A DNA stretch of 64,000 bases, taken from positions 1 through 64,000 of the forward strand of contig JAHIQM010000003.1 in the NCBI GenBank assembly GCA_018902545.1, given 5' to 3'. This DNA is from Pseudomonadota bacterium. GTDB lineage: Bacteria > Desulfobacterota > Desulfovibrionia > Desulfovibrionales > Desulfomicrobiaceae. Positions 49,077 through 58,110 of the stretch are shown here, in pieces; position 1 is the stretch's first letter; the number at the start of each line of letters is the position of its first letter. The notes below the pieces were generated by a model. The model was not told the DNA's origin and searched no databases. It was given only the letters and a program-made list of their open reading frames with translations. Both the position numbers and the translations under genes were made by a program.

Positions 49077-50798
49077 TTACGTGTTGCGCCGCTGAACTCC
49101 GAGCTTTCTAATGCGGGCGCGAAGCGTGCTTGGTTTGATGTTGAGGATGGCCGCAGCGCCGTATTTTCCTTCCACACGCCAATTTGTCTCTTGGAGCACA
49201 TGGCAGATGTGGTCGCGTTCAATATCCGCAAGCGCCTTCGAGCCGGATGTCTTGATGGCCTTGATCGGCGTCTCGAAATGATCCAGAATCAGCAACGAAG
49301 ACCCGGGGCTGATTATTATCGCGCGTTCGATCACGCTCTCCAGTTCTCGCACATTGCCGGGCCAGTCGTAATTTTCCAGCGCCTTGAGGGTTTCCTTGGG
49401 AATGGTCTTGATCTTTTTGCCGATCTTCTTGTTGAACTTGGCGACGAAAAAATCGACGAACAGGCGGATGTCTTCCTTGCGGGCACTGAGCGGCGGGAGC
49501 GTGATGGGGAAGACATTGAGCCTGTAATAGAGATCCTCGCGGAAGTTGCCCTTTTTGATTTCCTCTCGAAGGTTGCGGTTGCTGGCCGCGATGATCCGCA
49601 CGTCGACCTTGATGGTGCCGGGGCTTCCGAGTCGCTCGAACTCGCCGTCCTGAATCACCCGCAAGAGTTTGACCTGCAACTCTATCGGCATCTCGCCGAT
49701 TTCGTCCAAAAAGATGGTTCCTCCGTCGGCCAGCTCGAAGCGCCCCATCTGCCGGGCGCTGGCTCCGGTGAAGGCTCCCTTTTCCCGCCCGAAGAGTTCG
49801 CTTTCTATGAGGGTTGCCGGCAACGCCGAGCAGTTGATGGAGACCATCGGTCGATCCTTGCGGGGACTCCGGGCATGGATGGCCCGCGCCACGACGCCCT
49901 TGCCGCATCCTGTCTCGCCCTGGAGGAGCACGGTCGTATTCTGGGGTGCAATCAGCTCGATCTTGTCGAAAACTAGCGAGATGGCGCTGCTCTTGCCTAT
50001 GATCTCCCCAAAGTTGAAATTTCGGGCAACCTCGTGTTGCAAATAGATGTTCTCGGCCAGGAGGCGGTCCTTGAGGTTCTTGTTTTCCTTTAACGCCAGG
50101 CGCAGGGATTCTTCCGTTTCTTTGTGCATGGCGATTTCCTGCACAAGACGCTCGTTGGTCAGAAGCAATTCCTGTGTTCGATCCTCGATCTTCTGCTCAA
50201 GCAAGTTATGAGCGTTTTGCAGAGCGGTCTTGAGCTGGATCTGTTCGGTCACGTCAACGATTATGGACCGAATGACGCCGTGTATTCCTTCAATCGGATC
50301 CTTGGCGATGCTCCGCATACGGGCCAGGAACTTTTCCCCGTCCGATTTTTGCAGCCAGAGTTCGCAAATGTCGTCTCCTTCTCTGCGCAAAACATCCGCG
50401 CAGTGCTTTGAAAAAAGCTCCCGTCCATCCTCGTCGGCAATCCACAGGCTCATGGGCATGTGGAACAGGCGCTGACGTTCAATACCAAGCAGCCGTGCGC
50501 CCGGGAGGTTGGCGCTACTTACCAGTCCCTGCGAGTCAAAGGAAAAATAGCCCGAAGGGGCGAAGTCATAAAGGTCGGAGAAGGCATCGTGCGATATCTC
50601 AAGCGCGTCCTGAGCCTGGCGCAGTTCTTCGTTTTGTATCTCCAGTTCGAGCTGGTGAACTTCAAGCTCCCGCACGAGTTGTTTCATCTCGATTTCGGGC
50701 AGAGTGGGGCGAATTCCGGCGTTTTCGACGAGCAATTGTTCATCCGCGTGCTGTGTCAGAGCGGAATCGGCTTTTTTCTTTTTTTTGGGCGCGGTCAT
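49077..50798 (-). CDS. PAS-coupled sigma-54 activator
   Basis: The 573-residue protein begins with a Lys-rich tail and coiled coil, then a PAS domain (about 75-195, ending IIVDVTEQ), a second long coiled coil and an AAA+ core with GETGCGKG, GAFTGA and FLDEIGE, and a Fis-type HTH at the end (KYGAAAILNIKPSTLRARIRKLG). It has no receiver or membrane segment, so it senses a cytoplasmic signal. The HTH type (xxAAxxLxIxPSTLRxRxRKLG) is of the FhlA/NorR-like class and differs from those of the two TyrR-like activators. AAAGGAGTG precedes the ATG. The likely target is the secreted-protein operon just downstream. Confidence 0.9.
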   Translation of the reverse strand: MTAPKKKKKADSALTQHADEQLLVENAGIRPTLPEIEMKQLVRELEVHQLELEIQNEELRQAQDALEISHDAFSDLYDFAPSGYFSFDSQGLVSSANLPGARLLGIERQRLFHMPMSLWIADEDGRELFSKHCADVLRREGDDICELWLQKSDGEKFLARMRSIAKDPIEGIHGVIRSIIVDVTEQIQLKTALQNAHNLLEQKIEDRTQELLLTNERLVQEIAMHKETEESLRLALKENKNLKDRLLAENIYLQHEVARNFNFGEIIGKSSAISLVFDKIELIAPQNTTVLLQGETGCGKGVVARAIHARSPRKDRPMVSINCSALPATLIESELFGREKGAFTGASARQMGRFELADGGTIFLDEIGEMPIELQVKLLRVIQDGEFERLGSPGTIKVDVRIIAASNRNLREEIKKGNFREDLYYRLNVFPITLPPLSARKEDIRLFVDFFVAKFNKKIGKKIKTIPKETLKALENYDWPGNVRELESVIERAIIISPGSSLLILDHFETPIKAIKTSGSKALADIERDHICHVLQETNWRVEGKYGAAAILNIKPSTLRARIRKLGVQRRNT

Positions 50799-51202
50799 GA
50801 TGACACTCCTTTACCAATCCGAAGCCTTAACTGGTCATTTTCTTCGCACAGTATCTCTTAAGTTCATTGGCGGAGTTGATGCTCGTAAAGTTCATGACCA
50901 GGCCTGCGAGGACATCACTCATGGTACTTTTCCGCCCAGTCGCTGATGCCGGGGTGTACCCATATATTCGTGCCGGTCCGGTAGCCATATCCGTTCTCCA
51001 CAAAAAAAAGGTTCCGCCGTCCAGAAGAAACATCAATAGCGAATAGCGGCGGATAGAGGCCTTAACGGGCCTTGTCAATGCCGTTCTTATCCAGGCCGGT
51101 GGCCAGGATTCGCAGCTTGAATTTTCTTTATAAAATTTTGCCTGGGCATACTCGTGCCTTTTTTCAGAGTGCCTCGACGCTGTTGTGATAACCTGAAGGA
51201 GA
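50799..51202. other. Gene-poor stretch before the tRNA-Lys remnant
   Basis: About 400 bases with one weak minus-strand ORF (50827-51225) that has no ribosome site and no recognisable content, so it is not called. No integrase or transposase sequence was seen. Confidence 0.45.
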
Positions 51203-51250
51203 TGACTCTTACTCAGCAGGTTCAAGGTTCGATTCCTTGTTGGCCCACCA
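51203..51250 (+). repeat. tRNA-Lys 3' part: attachment-site copy
   Basis: These 48 bases repeat positions 45208-45255 of tRNA-Lys with one mismatch (C for A next to the anticodon) and include the T arm and the CCA end. The tRNA 5' half is missing, so it makes no tRNA. It marks the right end of a segment inserted at the tRNA-Lys 3' end. Confidence 0.88.
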
Positions 51251-51260
51251 CAAAAAAATC

Positions 51261-51292
51261 AGGCTGCTTCGTTCTCGGGGCCAGCCTTTTTG
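51261..51292 (+). terminator. Terminator after the tRNA-Lys remnant
   Basis: AGGCTG and CAGCCT pair around a 15-base loop followed by five T residues. It lies ten bases after the CCA, exactly where the intact tRNA has its terminator, and is probably the original one of the uninterrupted gene. Confidence 0.7.
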
Positions 51293-51509
51293 TTTGATTG
51301 CCCGCATTATTTCCTTTGCATTCCAGACCAAAGGGGCTTATGGCTCACCTCTCTCGCGTGAGCAGACTTGAGCCTTGAAACCTTGCGGACCCCGTCCGGC
51401 AACGGTTTGTCATCATCTCGTCTTGGAGATTTTCCATTCTTCCGGCACGTCCGGCCTTCGATTGTTCATCACGCCAGTCGTTGATTTTCCTCCAACCACA
51501 GGACCATTT

Positions 51510-52838
51510 GTGGATTTTTCCTCTTTTTCTTTTGACCAGCGTTTGAACGTTGGCATCCGTGACTGCGGCTATGTTACCCCCACCCCCATTCAAATTCAGG
51601 CCATTCCTTCGGTGCTCGCCGGCAAGGATGTCCTTGGCCTGGCTCAGACCGGCACCGGCAAGACCGCTGCCTTTGCCCTGCCGCTCTTGCAGCGCATGAT
51701 CAATAACGGGATTTCCGTGCGCGGACCGGTGCGGGTGCTTGTGCTGGCCCCGACTCGTGAGCTTGCACTGCAGATCCATGAAACTTTTATTTCCCTTGGC
51801 AAGCAGACGGGCATCCGTTCCGCTGCCGTATTCGGCGGGGTGGGCGAAACCCCGCAGGTCAAGGCCGCCAGCCAGGCAAGTGTCCTGGTGGCATGCCCCG
51901 GACGCCTGCTTGACCTCGTCAATAGGAGACTGGTCGATCTGTCGCACGTCCACGCCCTGGTTCTCGACGAGGCCGACCGCATGTTCGATATGGGCTTTTT
52001 GCCCGATCTGCGCCGCATCATGGCCAAATTGCCGGCCAAACGGCAGAATCTGCTGTTTTCCGCAACCATGCCCCCCGAGATCCGTAAGATCGCCGATCAG
52101 GTATTGGTGCAGCCCGCCGTGGTGCAGGTCTCCAACACGGCGCCGCCCGAAAAGATCCAGCACGCGCTGTATCCGGTTTCGGCCGGGCAGAAGATGGCCC
52201 TGCTTGAGGCCTATCTGGGCCGCACTCCGCATGACTGCGTGCTCATCTTCACCCGCACCAAGCATCGCGCCAAGAGCCTGGCTCGTAAGCTGGAGCAAAA
52301 AGGGATGCTCGCGACCTCGCTGCAGGGCAACCTGTCCCAGAATCGCAGGCAGGAAGCCCTGGATGGATTTCGCAGCGGCAAATACCGGATCATGGTCGCC
52401 ACGGACATCGCAGCGCGCGGCATCGACTGCGTGCGCATCTCCCATGTTGTCAATTTCGACCTGCCGGACACGGCTGAAAGCTACACCCATCGCATCGGGC
52501 GCACCGGTCGCGCCGACAAGAGCGGCCAGGCCATAACCCTGGTCGCTCCGGAAGATTCCGCTCAGGTCAACGCCATTGAGCGCATTTTGGGCGGGCGTCT
52601 GGAGCGGATACGCCTTGAGGGGTTCGCATATTCCTCCGGCGGCGACGAAGCTTCTTTTGAAGAGCCGCGTCCGGCCCGTGCTCCCGGCAGAGGTCCGGGA
52701 CGCAATGCGCCTGCGGGCAGATCCGCCCGTCCCGCGACGCGAAGCGCCTCCGATTCACGCACTCCCTCGGGTCGCTCCGGGCAGCCGCGTCGCTCAAGCT
52801 CTCCGGCGCGCGGCGTTTTCGGTGTGGCCGCATCCTGA
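51510..52838 (+). CDS. DEAD-box RNA helicase, RhlE-like
   Basis: The 442-residue protein has a full DEAD-box core: SFDQRLNVGIRDCGYVTPTPIQIQAIP (Q motif), AQTGTGKTAAF, PTRELALQ, LDEADRM, SATMPPE, and YTHRIGRTGRAD. A 60-residue basic tail (RPARAPGRGPGRNAPAGRSA and onward) follows. A GTG at 51510 is taken as start because family members begin with FSSFSF-like sequence; the longer frame from 51375 (TTG) has no ribosome site. It is a second RhlE-like helicase in the window but lacks the 22-residue repeats of the one at 20292. Confidence 0.9.
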   Translation: MDFSSFSFDQRLNVGIRDCGYVTPTPIQIQAIPSVLAGKDVLGLAQTGTGKTAAFALPLLQRMINNGISVRGPVRVLVLAPTRELALQIHETFISLGKQTGIRSAAVFGGVGETPQVKAASQASVLVACPGRLLDLVNRRLVDLSHVHALVLDEADRMFDMGFLPDLRRIMAKLPAKRQNLLFSATMPPEIRKIADQVLVQPAVVQVSNTAPPEKIQHALYPVSAGQKMALLEAYLGRTPHDCVLIFTRTKHRAKSLARKLEQKGMLATSLQGNLSQNRRQEALDGFRSGKYRIMVATDIAARGIDCVRISHVVNFDLPDTAESYTHRIGRTGRADKSGQAITLVAPEDSAQVNAIERILGGRLERIRLEGFAYSSGGDEASFEEPRPARAPGRGPGRNAPAGRSARPATRSASDSRTPSGRSGQPRRSSSPARGVFGVAAS

Positions 52839-52884
52839 TCTCGCCCGGAACATTGCCCTGACTGAAGGTTTTTTAGTTCAAATC

Positions 52885-52920
52885 AAAACCCCCTGCTCGC
52901 AGCCGCGCGCAGGGGGTTTT
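52885..52920. terminator. Terminator shared by helicase and motB
   Basis: AAAACCCCCTGC and GCAGGGGGTTTT form a 12-bp perfect stem with flanking A and T runs. It lies between two convergent genes and serves both. Confidence 0.88.
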
Positions 52921-52948
52921 GTGTTCCATCGATAAAGTGCCGGACTGC

Positions 52949-53842
52949 CTACCGGGAGGGGAGCTGCGGTGGGCCTGAAGGCGTGGGCGCGTACGTGTCG
53001 TTGAGGGGATTGACGGACAGGGGTCCGTTCTCTGTTTTGGTTCCGTTTAAATCCAAGGGAGTGAGCGTGGGGTCGTTGAAGAGCAGAATGCTGACCCTGC
53101 GGTTGCGGGGATCTTCCGGGTTTTCGCGGATGAGCGGCTGGGTGGCCGCATATCCGGCCACGCGGACCATGCGCTTGGGGTCCAGCCCGAATTCCTCCAG
53201 GATGACGCGCGCCGAAGAGGCGCGGTCCGTGGAAAGTTCCCAGTTGGTGTAACGGGAGAGGGGCCCTCCCAGGGGCACGGCGTCGGTGTGGCCTTCGACG
53301 GCGATCTGGTTAGGCAGGTCGCGCACGGTGTCGGCGATGACCCGCAGCACGTTGCGCGCGTCCCCGGTCAGCTGGGCACTGGCCGAGTCAAAAAACGGGG
53401 TCCCTTCGTCGTAGAGCATCTGGATGCGCACTCCGTTATCGAAGGTGTCGACGATGAGTTCTTCCTTATACTCCTTCAGACGCTCCTCGATCATCTTGGC
53501 CATGGCTTCCTTGAGGATTTCCTCCTGGGACTTGCCCTCGGCGAACATGCCAGCCGTTCCTTCGATGATCAGCGGCTTGAGCTGCGGATCAGCCGCGTTC
53601 TCGCCGCCAGGGCCGATGCTCATGGATGGCGGCGGTCCGTCGATGAGCGAAAATTCCTTGAAATAGATGGAGAGCTGCTCCTTCTTTTCTTCGCTGACGT
53701 TGTTCAGGAGCCACATCAGGAGGAAAAAGGCCATCATCGCGGTCACGAAGTCGGCGTAGGCGATCTTCCAGGCACCTCCGTGGTGCCCGCCATGTCCGCC
53801 CTTTTTGACTTTCTTGATGATGACGGCTTTTTTTTCAGCCAT
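52949..53842 (-). CDS. motB: Flagellar motor stator protein MotB
   Basis: The 297-residue protein has a short basic N-terminus, a single membrane helix with the proton-binding Asp in WKIAYADFVTAMMAFFLLMWLL, a plug/linker, and an OmpA-like peptidoglycan-binding domain (IAVEGHTDAVPLGG, WELSTDRASSARVIL). It anchors the stator to the cell wall. It starts 30 bases after motA. The tail is Pro-rich. Confidence 0.95.
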   Translation of the reverse strand: MAEKKAVIIKKVKKGGHGGHHGGAWKIAYADFVTAMMAFFLLMWLLNNVSEEKKEQLSIYFKEFSLIDGPPPSMSIGPGGENAADPQLKPLIIEGTAGMFAEGKSQEEILKEAMAKMIEERLKEYKEELIVDTFDNGVRIQMLYDEGTPFFDSASAQLTGDARNVLRVIADTVRDLPNQIAVEGHTDAVPLGGPLSRYTNWELSTDRASSARVILEEFGLDPKRMVRVAGYAATQPLIRENPEDPRNRRVSILLFNDPTLTPLDLNGTKTENGPLSVNPLNDTYAPTPSGPPQLPSR

Positions 53843-53872
53843 GAGTCCTGTCCCTGTTCGACCCTTGTCGGG

Positions 53873-54724
53873 TTATTTTTTGCGCACGGCGCTTTCAAGT
53901 TCTTCGAAAGTGGGGCGGGACGAGCTGGGCACGGCTCGACGCGCGGCTTCCAGGGCCAGGGCCGGAGCCCAGCCCAGGGCAAAGGACATGATGGCTGTCT
54001 TGGCCACGTTCATGAGCGTGTGTTGGTCGCGAGTTTGGTGTTCGATGTTGGTCGCGAAAGGAGCGACATAGCCGTATGCCAGCAGAATGCCGAGGAATGT
54101 GCCGACCAGGGCCGCGCCGATGTGCTTGCCGAGAATTTCCGGGGGTTCATTGATGGCGCCCATGGTGATGACGACGCCGAGTACGCAGGCCACGATGCCG
54201 AGTGCGGGCAGGGAGTCGGCGAGTTTAGAGATCGTACCCGAGGCGATGGACTCTTCCTCGTGGTGGGTGTCGATGTCGATGTCCATGAGGGTCTCGAACT
54301 CGTGCGGTTCCATGCCGGCCATGGCGTAGGTCTTGACGTTGTCACAGATGAAGTCGAGCACGTGATGGTTCTTGATGACAAAAGGATAGGGCGTGAAGAT
54401 GCTGCTCTCCATGGGCTTGTTGGCATGGCTTTCCAGGGCGATGATGCCCTCGTGCTTGGCCAGGGTAAGCAGGTCATAGAGCGCCCGCAGGAGCTGCAGG
54501 TATTCGTCTTTTCCAGGGGCCTTGGCCGTGAACACGCTGCTGAAGCCCTTGATGGTGAGCTTGATGACCTTCAGCGGAGAGGAGATGAGAAAGGTTCCGA
54601 TCGCCGCGCCGACAATGGTGACGACTTCGGCGGGTTGCCAAAGAACGCTGAAGTTGCCGTGGGCCATGGCATAGCCACCAGCGACACAGGCAGTAACAAC
54701 CAGTAATCCTATGATCGCAAACAT
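53873..54724 (-). CDS. motA: Flagellar motor stator protein MotA
   Basis: The 283-residue membrane protein has four helices and a large cytoplasmic loop. SLPALGIVACVLGVVITMGAI with its Pro is the proton-channel helix, and LGKHIGAALVGTFLGILLAYG follows, typical of MotA. It forms the stator with MotB and couples ion flow to flagellar rotation. Both genes form an operon. Confidence 0.95.
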   Translation of the reverse strand: MFAIIGLLVVTACVAGGYAMAHGNFSVLWQPAEVVTIVGAAIGTFLISSPLKVIKLTIKGFSSVFTAKAPGKDEYLQLLRALYDLLTLAKHEGIIALESHANKPMESSIFTPYPFVIKNHHVLDFICDNVKTYAMAGMEPHEFETLMDIDIDTHHEEESIASGTISKLADSLPALGIVACVLGVVITMGAINEPPEILGKHIGAALVGTFLGILLAYGYVAPFATNIEHQTRDQHTLMNVAKTAIMSFALGWAPALALEAARRAVPSSSRPTFEELESAVRKK

Positions 54725-54903
54725 CGCGTTGTAATCCGCTCCTGTCTTTGAATTGGAATTCGTCCCGGATGGTGTCGGCGGAGTGACGCCGTGTCACGCG
54801 CTAAAACACCTATCGGAAAAGAAATGAAACGTCTAATGCCAAAGCCGCCCATTGCCTTGCCGGAGCAGGACGCGCATCGAAAGATGTGGTTCAACTCGTG
54901 CGC

Positions 54904-56232
54904 TCACCTCGCCTGTGCTCGGATGGCCTCGGCCCTTTGCCGGTACATGGAGGATGCCCCTTCGTCGCCTGCGTCCTTCACGGTCATGGCCAGGGCTTCC
55001 AGGGTGTCGGCCACGATCGGCGCCGACATGCCGAACAGGCGTTCACGGATGGCCAGGGCTCGCATGAAGGCGCTTTTTGCCTGGTCCAGATTGCCGAGCT
55101 TGCGTTCGACCACGCCGAGATTGTGCAGGAGTTGCGCCACGTCGCCGTGATCCCGGCTCAGGTTGGCTTCGCTGATGGCCAGCGCGCTTTCGTACAGAGG
55201 CTTGGCCTCAGCAAAGCGCCCTTGGGCATAATGAACTGAAGCCAGATTGCCAAGGGAAATTGCGACATCAATATGATCTGCAGGCAACGCTTGTTCCTGC
55301 AGGAGCAGCACGCGACCGTAAAGCTCCCGGGCCTCATCAAGGCGGCTCTGCGCCCGCATCAGGTTGCCCAGAGCCGTCAAGGGGTGGGCCATGCGGACGC
55401 TGCCCGGACCGTATGCCCTCTCGCCGATGGCCACAGCCCTGCGGGCCAAGGGTTCGGCGTCGGCGACCATGCCCTGGGCCATAAGTACCTCTACCAGGCT
55501 GCTGAGCGTAGTGATGAGCCAGGGATGATTCGGCCCCAGGGCCTCTACCTTGATGGTCAGGGAGCGCTCCAGCAAGGTGCGGGCCTGGGAAAACCTTTTG
55601 CGAGCCTGTTCGACCCCGGCCAGGCTGTCGAGAGTGCGGGCGACTTGCGGGTGTCCTGATCCGAGCTGCTTTTCCCTGATGGACAGCGCACGCCGCAACA
55701 GCGGTTCGCCCTGTTCGAGGAGCCCCCGGCGCAGGTAGAGTTCGCCCAGGTTGCTGAGGGTGTCGGCCAGTTCGGCGTCTTCGGAGCCAAATTTAGCCTC
55801 CCGGATTTCCAGCGCCCGGATGAACGCATCCTCCGCTTCGGAAGGCTGGTTCAGATTCACATAGAGTTCGCCGAGATTGCCCAGCGTCGTGGCCACTTCC
55901 GCGTGGCTCCGGCCCAGGACCTGCTCGCGCATGGCCAGGGCTCTTTCCAGCGGATTTCTGGCCTCCTCATATCTGCCAAGGGCCGCGTAGGTGACCCCGA
56001 GGTTGTTCAGGGATGTGGCCAGTTCGGCATTGTCCCGGGGCATGAACCCCTGCGCCAGGTCGACTTCCTTGCGGGCGGTGGCCAGGGCTTGTTCGTAGGA
56101 CGCACCGGAGTAGAGGGTGATGAATTCCCTGTTGAGCCGCAGCCATTCTTCCTGAGCCGCCGAGGAATTAGCCTGATGGCCCGCGCAGGCCGGGAGCAGG
56201 AATAGGACAAGCATTGGGATCAAAGATTTCAC
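54904..56232 (-). CDS. Tetratricopeptide-repeat lipoprotein
   Basis: The 442-residue protein starts with a lipoprotein signal, VKSLIPMLVLFLLPACAG (lipobox LPAC). It continues with about eight 42-residue kinesin-light-chain-type TPRs of the pattern ELAxxLxNLGxLYxxxGxxxxAExLxxRALxIRE. The GTG at 56232 is chosen because GGAGACAAACC precedes it and gives a proper signal peptide; the open frame further upstream is not coding. It should be a scaffold on the periplasmic face of a membrane. Partner unknown. Confidence 0.85.
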   Translation of the reverse strand: MKSLIPMLVLFLLPACAGHQANSSAAQEEWLRLNREFITLYSGASYEQALATARKEVDLAQGFMPRDNAELATSLNNLGVTYAALGRYEEARNPLERALAMREQVLGRSHAEVATTLGNLGELYVNLNQPSEAEDAFIRALEIREAKFGSEDAELADTLSNLGELYLRRGLLEQGEPLLRRALSIREKQLGSGHPQVARTLDSLAGVEQARKRFSQARTLLERSLTIKVEALGPNHPWLITTLSSLVEVLMAQGMVADAEPLARRAVAIGERAYGPGSVRMAHPLTALGNLMRAQSRLDEARELYGRVLLLQEQALPADHIDVAISLGNLASVHYAQGRFAEAKPLYESALAISEANLSRDHGDVAQLLHNLGVVERKLGNLDQAKSAFMRALAIRERLFGMSAPIVADTLEALAMTVKDAGDEGASSMYRQRAEAIRAQAR

Positions 56233-56330
56233 GGTTTGTCTCCAGCAGTGTTGCGATGGTGTATTTCTATCCGGGACAGGCCCCGAGTACAATAAATTTC
56301 GTTTTCGCCAGGGGGGATGCGGGTTGCAAT

Positions 56331-57962
56331 TCAAGCCTGACCCGGCATCACGGCGCTGACGATCCAGTCGATGGAGTGGCCGGTGCGCAGGCCGGTGTCG
56401 ATGATCCAGTCCGGGGGGACCCGTTCGTTCTTGCGCGCGTTGGAGATGGCGGCGGCGGACACGCTCAGAAACGAAGCCAGTTCGCGGTCGGTGCGCGTGC
56501 CCGAGGCGAGCTTGAGTCGCTCGATGACCATGGCCGCCTTGCGCAGGCCGACCTGTTCCGTGATGTCGCGAACCACCACGTACATGCGCGGTTCGCCGTA
56601 GATGGCGTCGTTGAAGATCAGGCGAGCCAGCACCGTGGAGTAGTTTCCGGTCTGGTTGCGGATGCGGCATTCCAGATGCTGTTCGCGGCGTTCGCGCAGG
56701 ACCAGATGCGTGGCCTGGCGCACGGTGGGCAGGTCGTCGGCGTGGATGAGGTCAAGCACCGGTCGCATGTCAAGGGTATAGGCGTCGAAGGTGCGTGGCG
56801 GGCCGTATATGGATGGGCTCAAGGTCCGGGTCGAGCGGCGCAGGATGCGGCCCTGGTCATCGGTGACCACGACCACGTCCTCTTCCCTGACCCGCAACTG
56901 ATCCATGAAGGCGTTCTCCTGCAGCACCTTGGCGGAAATGTCCTGGGCAATGCCCAAGAGGCCGATGACCTCCTGGCGGTCGTCGTCAAAGATGGGGCGA
57001 CGGACGACCCTGTGCCAGACCTGCGGGTTCGCCAGATGAGGCACCGCAGGGTGAAGAAGCTCCTGCTTTTCTTCGAAGACCTTGACCGCCGCCTCGATGG
57101 GGAAGCGGGCCTGTCCGGGATCTAGAAAGTCGCACTCGGTGCGGCCGATGACCTCGGCGCGTTCGCGGCCGTATGCCTTGAGATAGGCATCGTTGGCCGC
57201 GACGATGCGCAGGTCCCGGCCGCAGACCCAGGCCAGATCCGGCAGGGCGTCGACGATGCGCGTGAATTCCGCCGCCAGTTTGGAGGTGAAGGCGAAGGGG
57301 CGCTGCTGGAAAAAGCCGCTGTAGGCGAGAATCCTGCCGTCTGCGCCCCGGATGGATTCTGCCGTGTACCACAGGGTCAGCGGCGAGCCATCCTTGCAGC
57401 GCAGGGTGACGGCCCCGTTTTCGACTTCACTGCGTTCTTTGAGCTGGTTGACGATACGCTTGCGGGAGGCGGCGGTGTAATAGAAATGCCGGGCCGGTCT
57501 GCCCACCAGTTCATCCCTGGAATATCCACAAATGGCGCAAAGCGCCTGGCTTGCAGCCTGGATGATGCCGCTTGGCAGGACCGTGAAGCCCATCTCCTGC
57601 CCGGGGCCGGTACTCCTGAAGGTTCCCCAGGCCAGGATGAGAGCGCCGTCGCCAGCTGGGACGGTGACGCATTTCCAGCTCACCAGTCGTGTTCCCGCCC
57701 CGTCGGGAAGGATGACGCGCAGCCGCGTCTCGCGAACGGGAGGAGTGCACGCGTGCAGGTCCGCGAAATCCTGAGCCCGCGTTTGGGCCTGAAGTTGCGC
57801 GGCGATGTCCTGGGGCGCAACCCCTTTGGCCGGAGCGTTTTGGATCGCGCGCAGGGCCGTGTTGGCGAAGAGCACCTTTCCCGTCCGGTCGAGAATCAGC
57901 GCCAGGTCGCTCATGCCCTCAAGGCGCGGAGTGTAGAAGTCCAGAAGCTCACTCACTTTCAC
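56331..57962 (-). CDS. Multi-PAS protein with CI-repressor-like HTH
   Basis: The 543-residue protein has PAS domains at about 5-110, 115-225, 230-345 and 350-470 (the last ending MYVVVRDITEQVG), and then a C-terminal HTH RTDRELASFLSVSAAAISNARK followed by RVPPDWIIDTGLRTGHSIDWI. That end matches the bacteriophage CI-repressor HTH pattern (ELAxFLxVSxxxISNxxKxxRVPxxWI). No membrane segment, kinase or output enzyme is present, so it is a one-component DNA-binding sensor. It lies divergent from the FadL-like porin, with a possible operator between. Confidence 0.8.
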   Translation of the reverse strand: MKVSELLDFYTPRLEGMSDLALILDRTGKVLFANTALRAIQNAPAKGVAPQDIAAQLQAQTRAQDFADLHACTPPVRETRLRVILPDGAGTRLVSWKCVTVPAGDGALILAWGTFRSTGPGQEMGFTVLPSGIIQAASQALCAICGYSRDELVGRPARHFYYTAASRKRIVNQLKERSEVENGAVTLRCKDGSPLTLWYTAESIRGADGRILAYSGFFQQRPFAFTSKLAAEFTRIVDALPDLAWVCGRDLRIVAANDAYLKAYGRERAEVIGRTECDFLDPGQARFPIEAAVKVFEEKQELLHPAVPHLANPQVWHRVVRRPIFDDDRQEVIGLLGIAQDISAKVLQENAFMDQLRVREEDVVVVTDDQGRILRRSTRTLSPSIYGPPRTFDAYTLDMRPVLDLIHADDLPTVRQATHLVLRERREQHLECRIRNQTGNYSTVLARLIFNDAIYGEPRMYVVVRDITEQVGLRKAAMVIERLKLASGTRTDRELASFLSVSAAAISNARKNERVPPDWIIDTGLRTGHSIDWIVSAVMPGQA

Positions 57963-58031
57963 GGGTTCACCGTCGCTGTATCGCTACAGAGTTTATTCAT
58001 AAAAAATGAACATAAAATTAAATGTAATTCA

Positions 58032-58059
58032 TTGACGTTTTACTTCTGCCTGCTACAGT
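58032..58059 (+). promoter_or_regulatory. Possible sigma-70 promoter of the FadL-like gene with AT-rich operator
   Basis: TTGACG, 16 bases, TACAGT lies about 50 bases before the ATG. Just upstream (57991-58035) is an AT-rich patch with TTCAT-AAAAA-ATGAA, a palindrome fitting a CI-type HTH dimer such as that of the divergent PAS protein. Confidence 0.45.
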
Positions 58060-58110
58060 CCCGGGGCCCTGTCAACGTCGGCGGGGTAAATCACTAGCGG
58101 GAGAAGAGAA

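Noticed and set aside
50827-51225. 132-residue minus-strand ORF and a 31-residue ORF at its end
   Set aside because: No ribosome site, no recognisable motif, and it would start inside the tRNA-Lys remnant.
51203-51250. Second functional tRNA-Lys gene
   Set aside because: The D arm and 5' acceptor strand are absent; only the 3' 48 bases match, so it cannot fold as a tRNA.
56233-56670. N-terminal extension of the TPR protein
   Set aside because: Overlaps the PAS-HTH gene in another frame and would bury the lipoprotein signal peptide.
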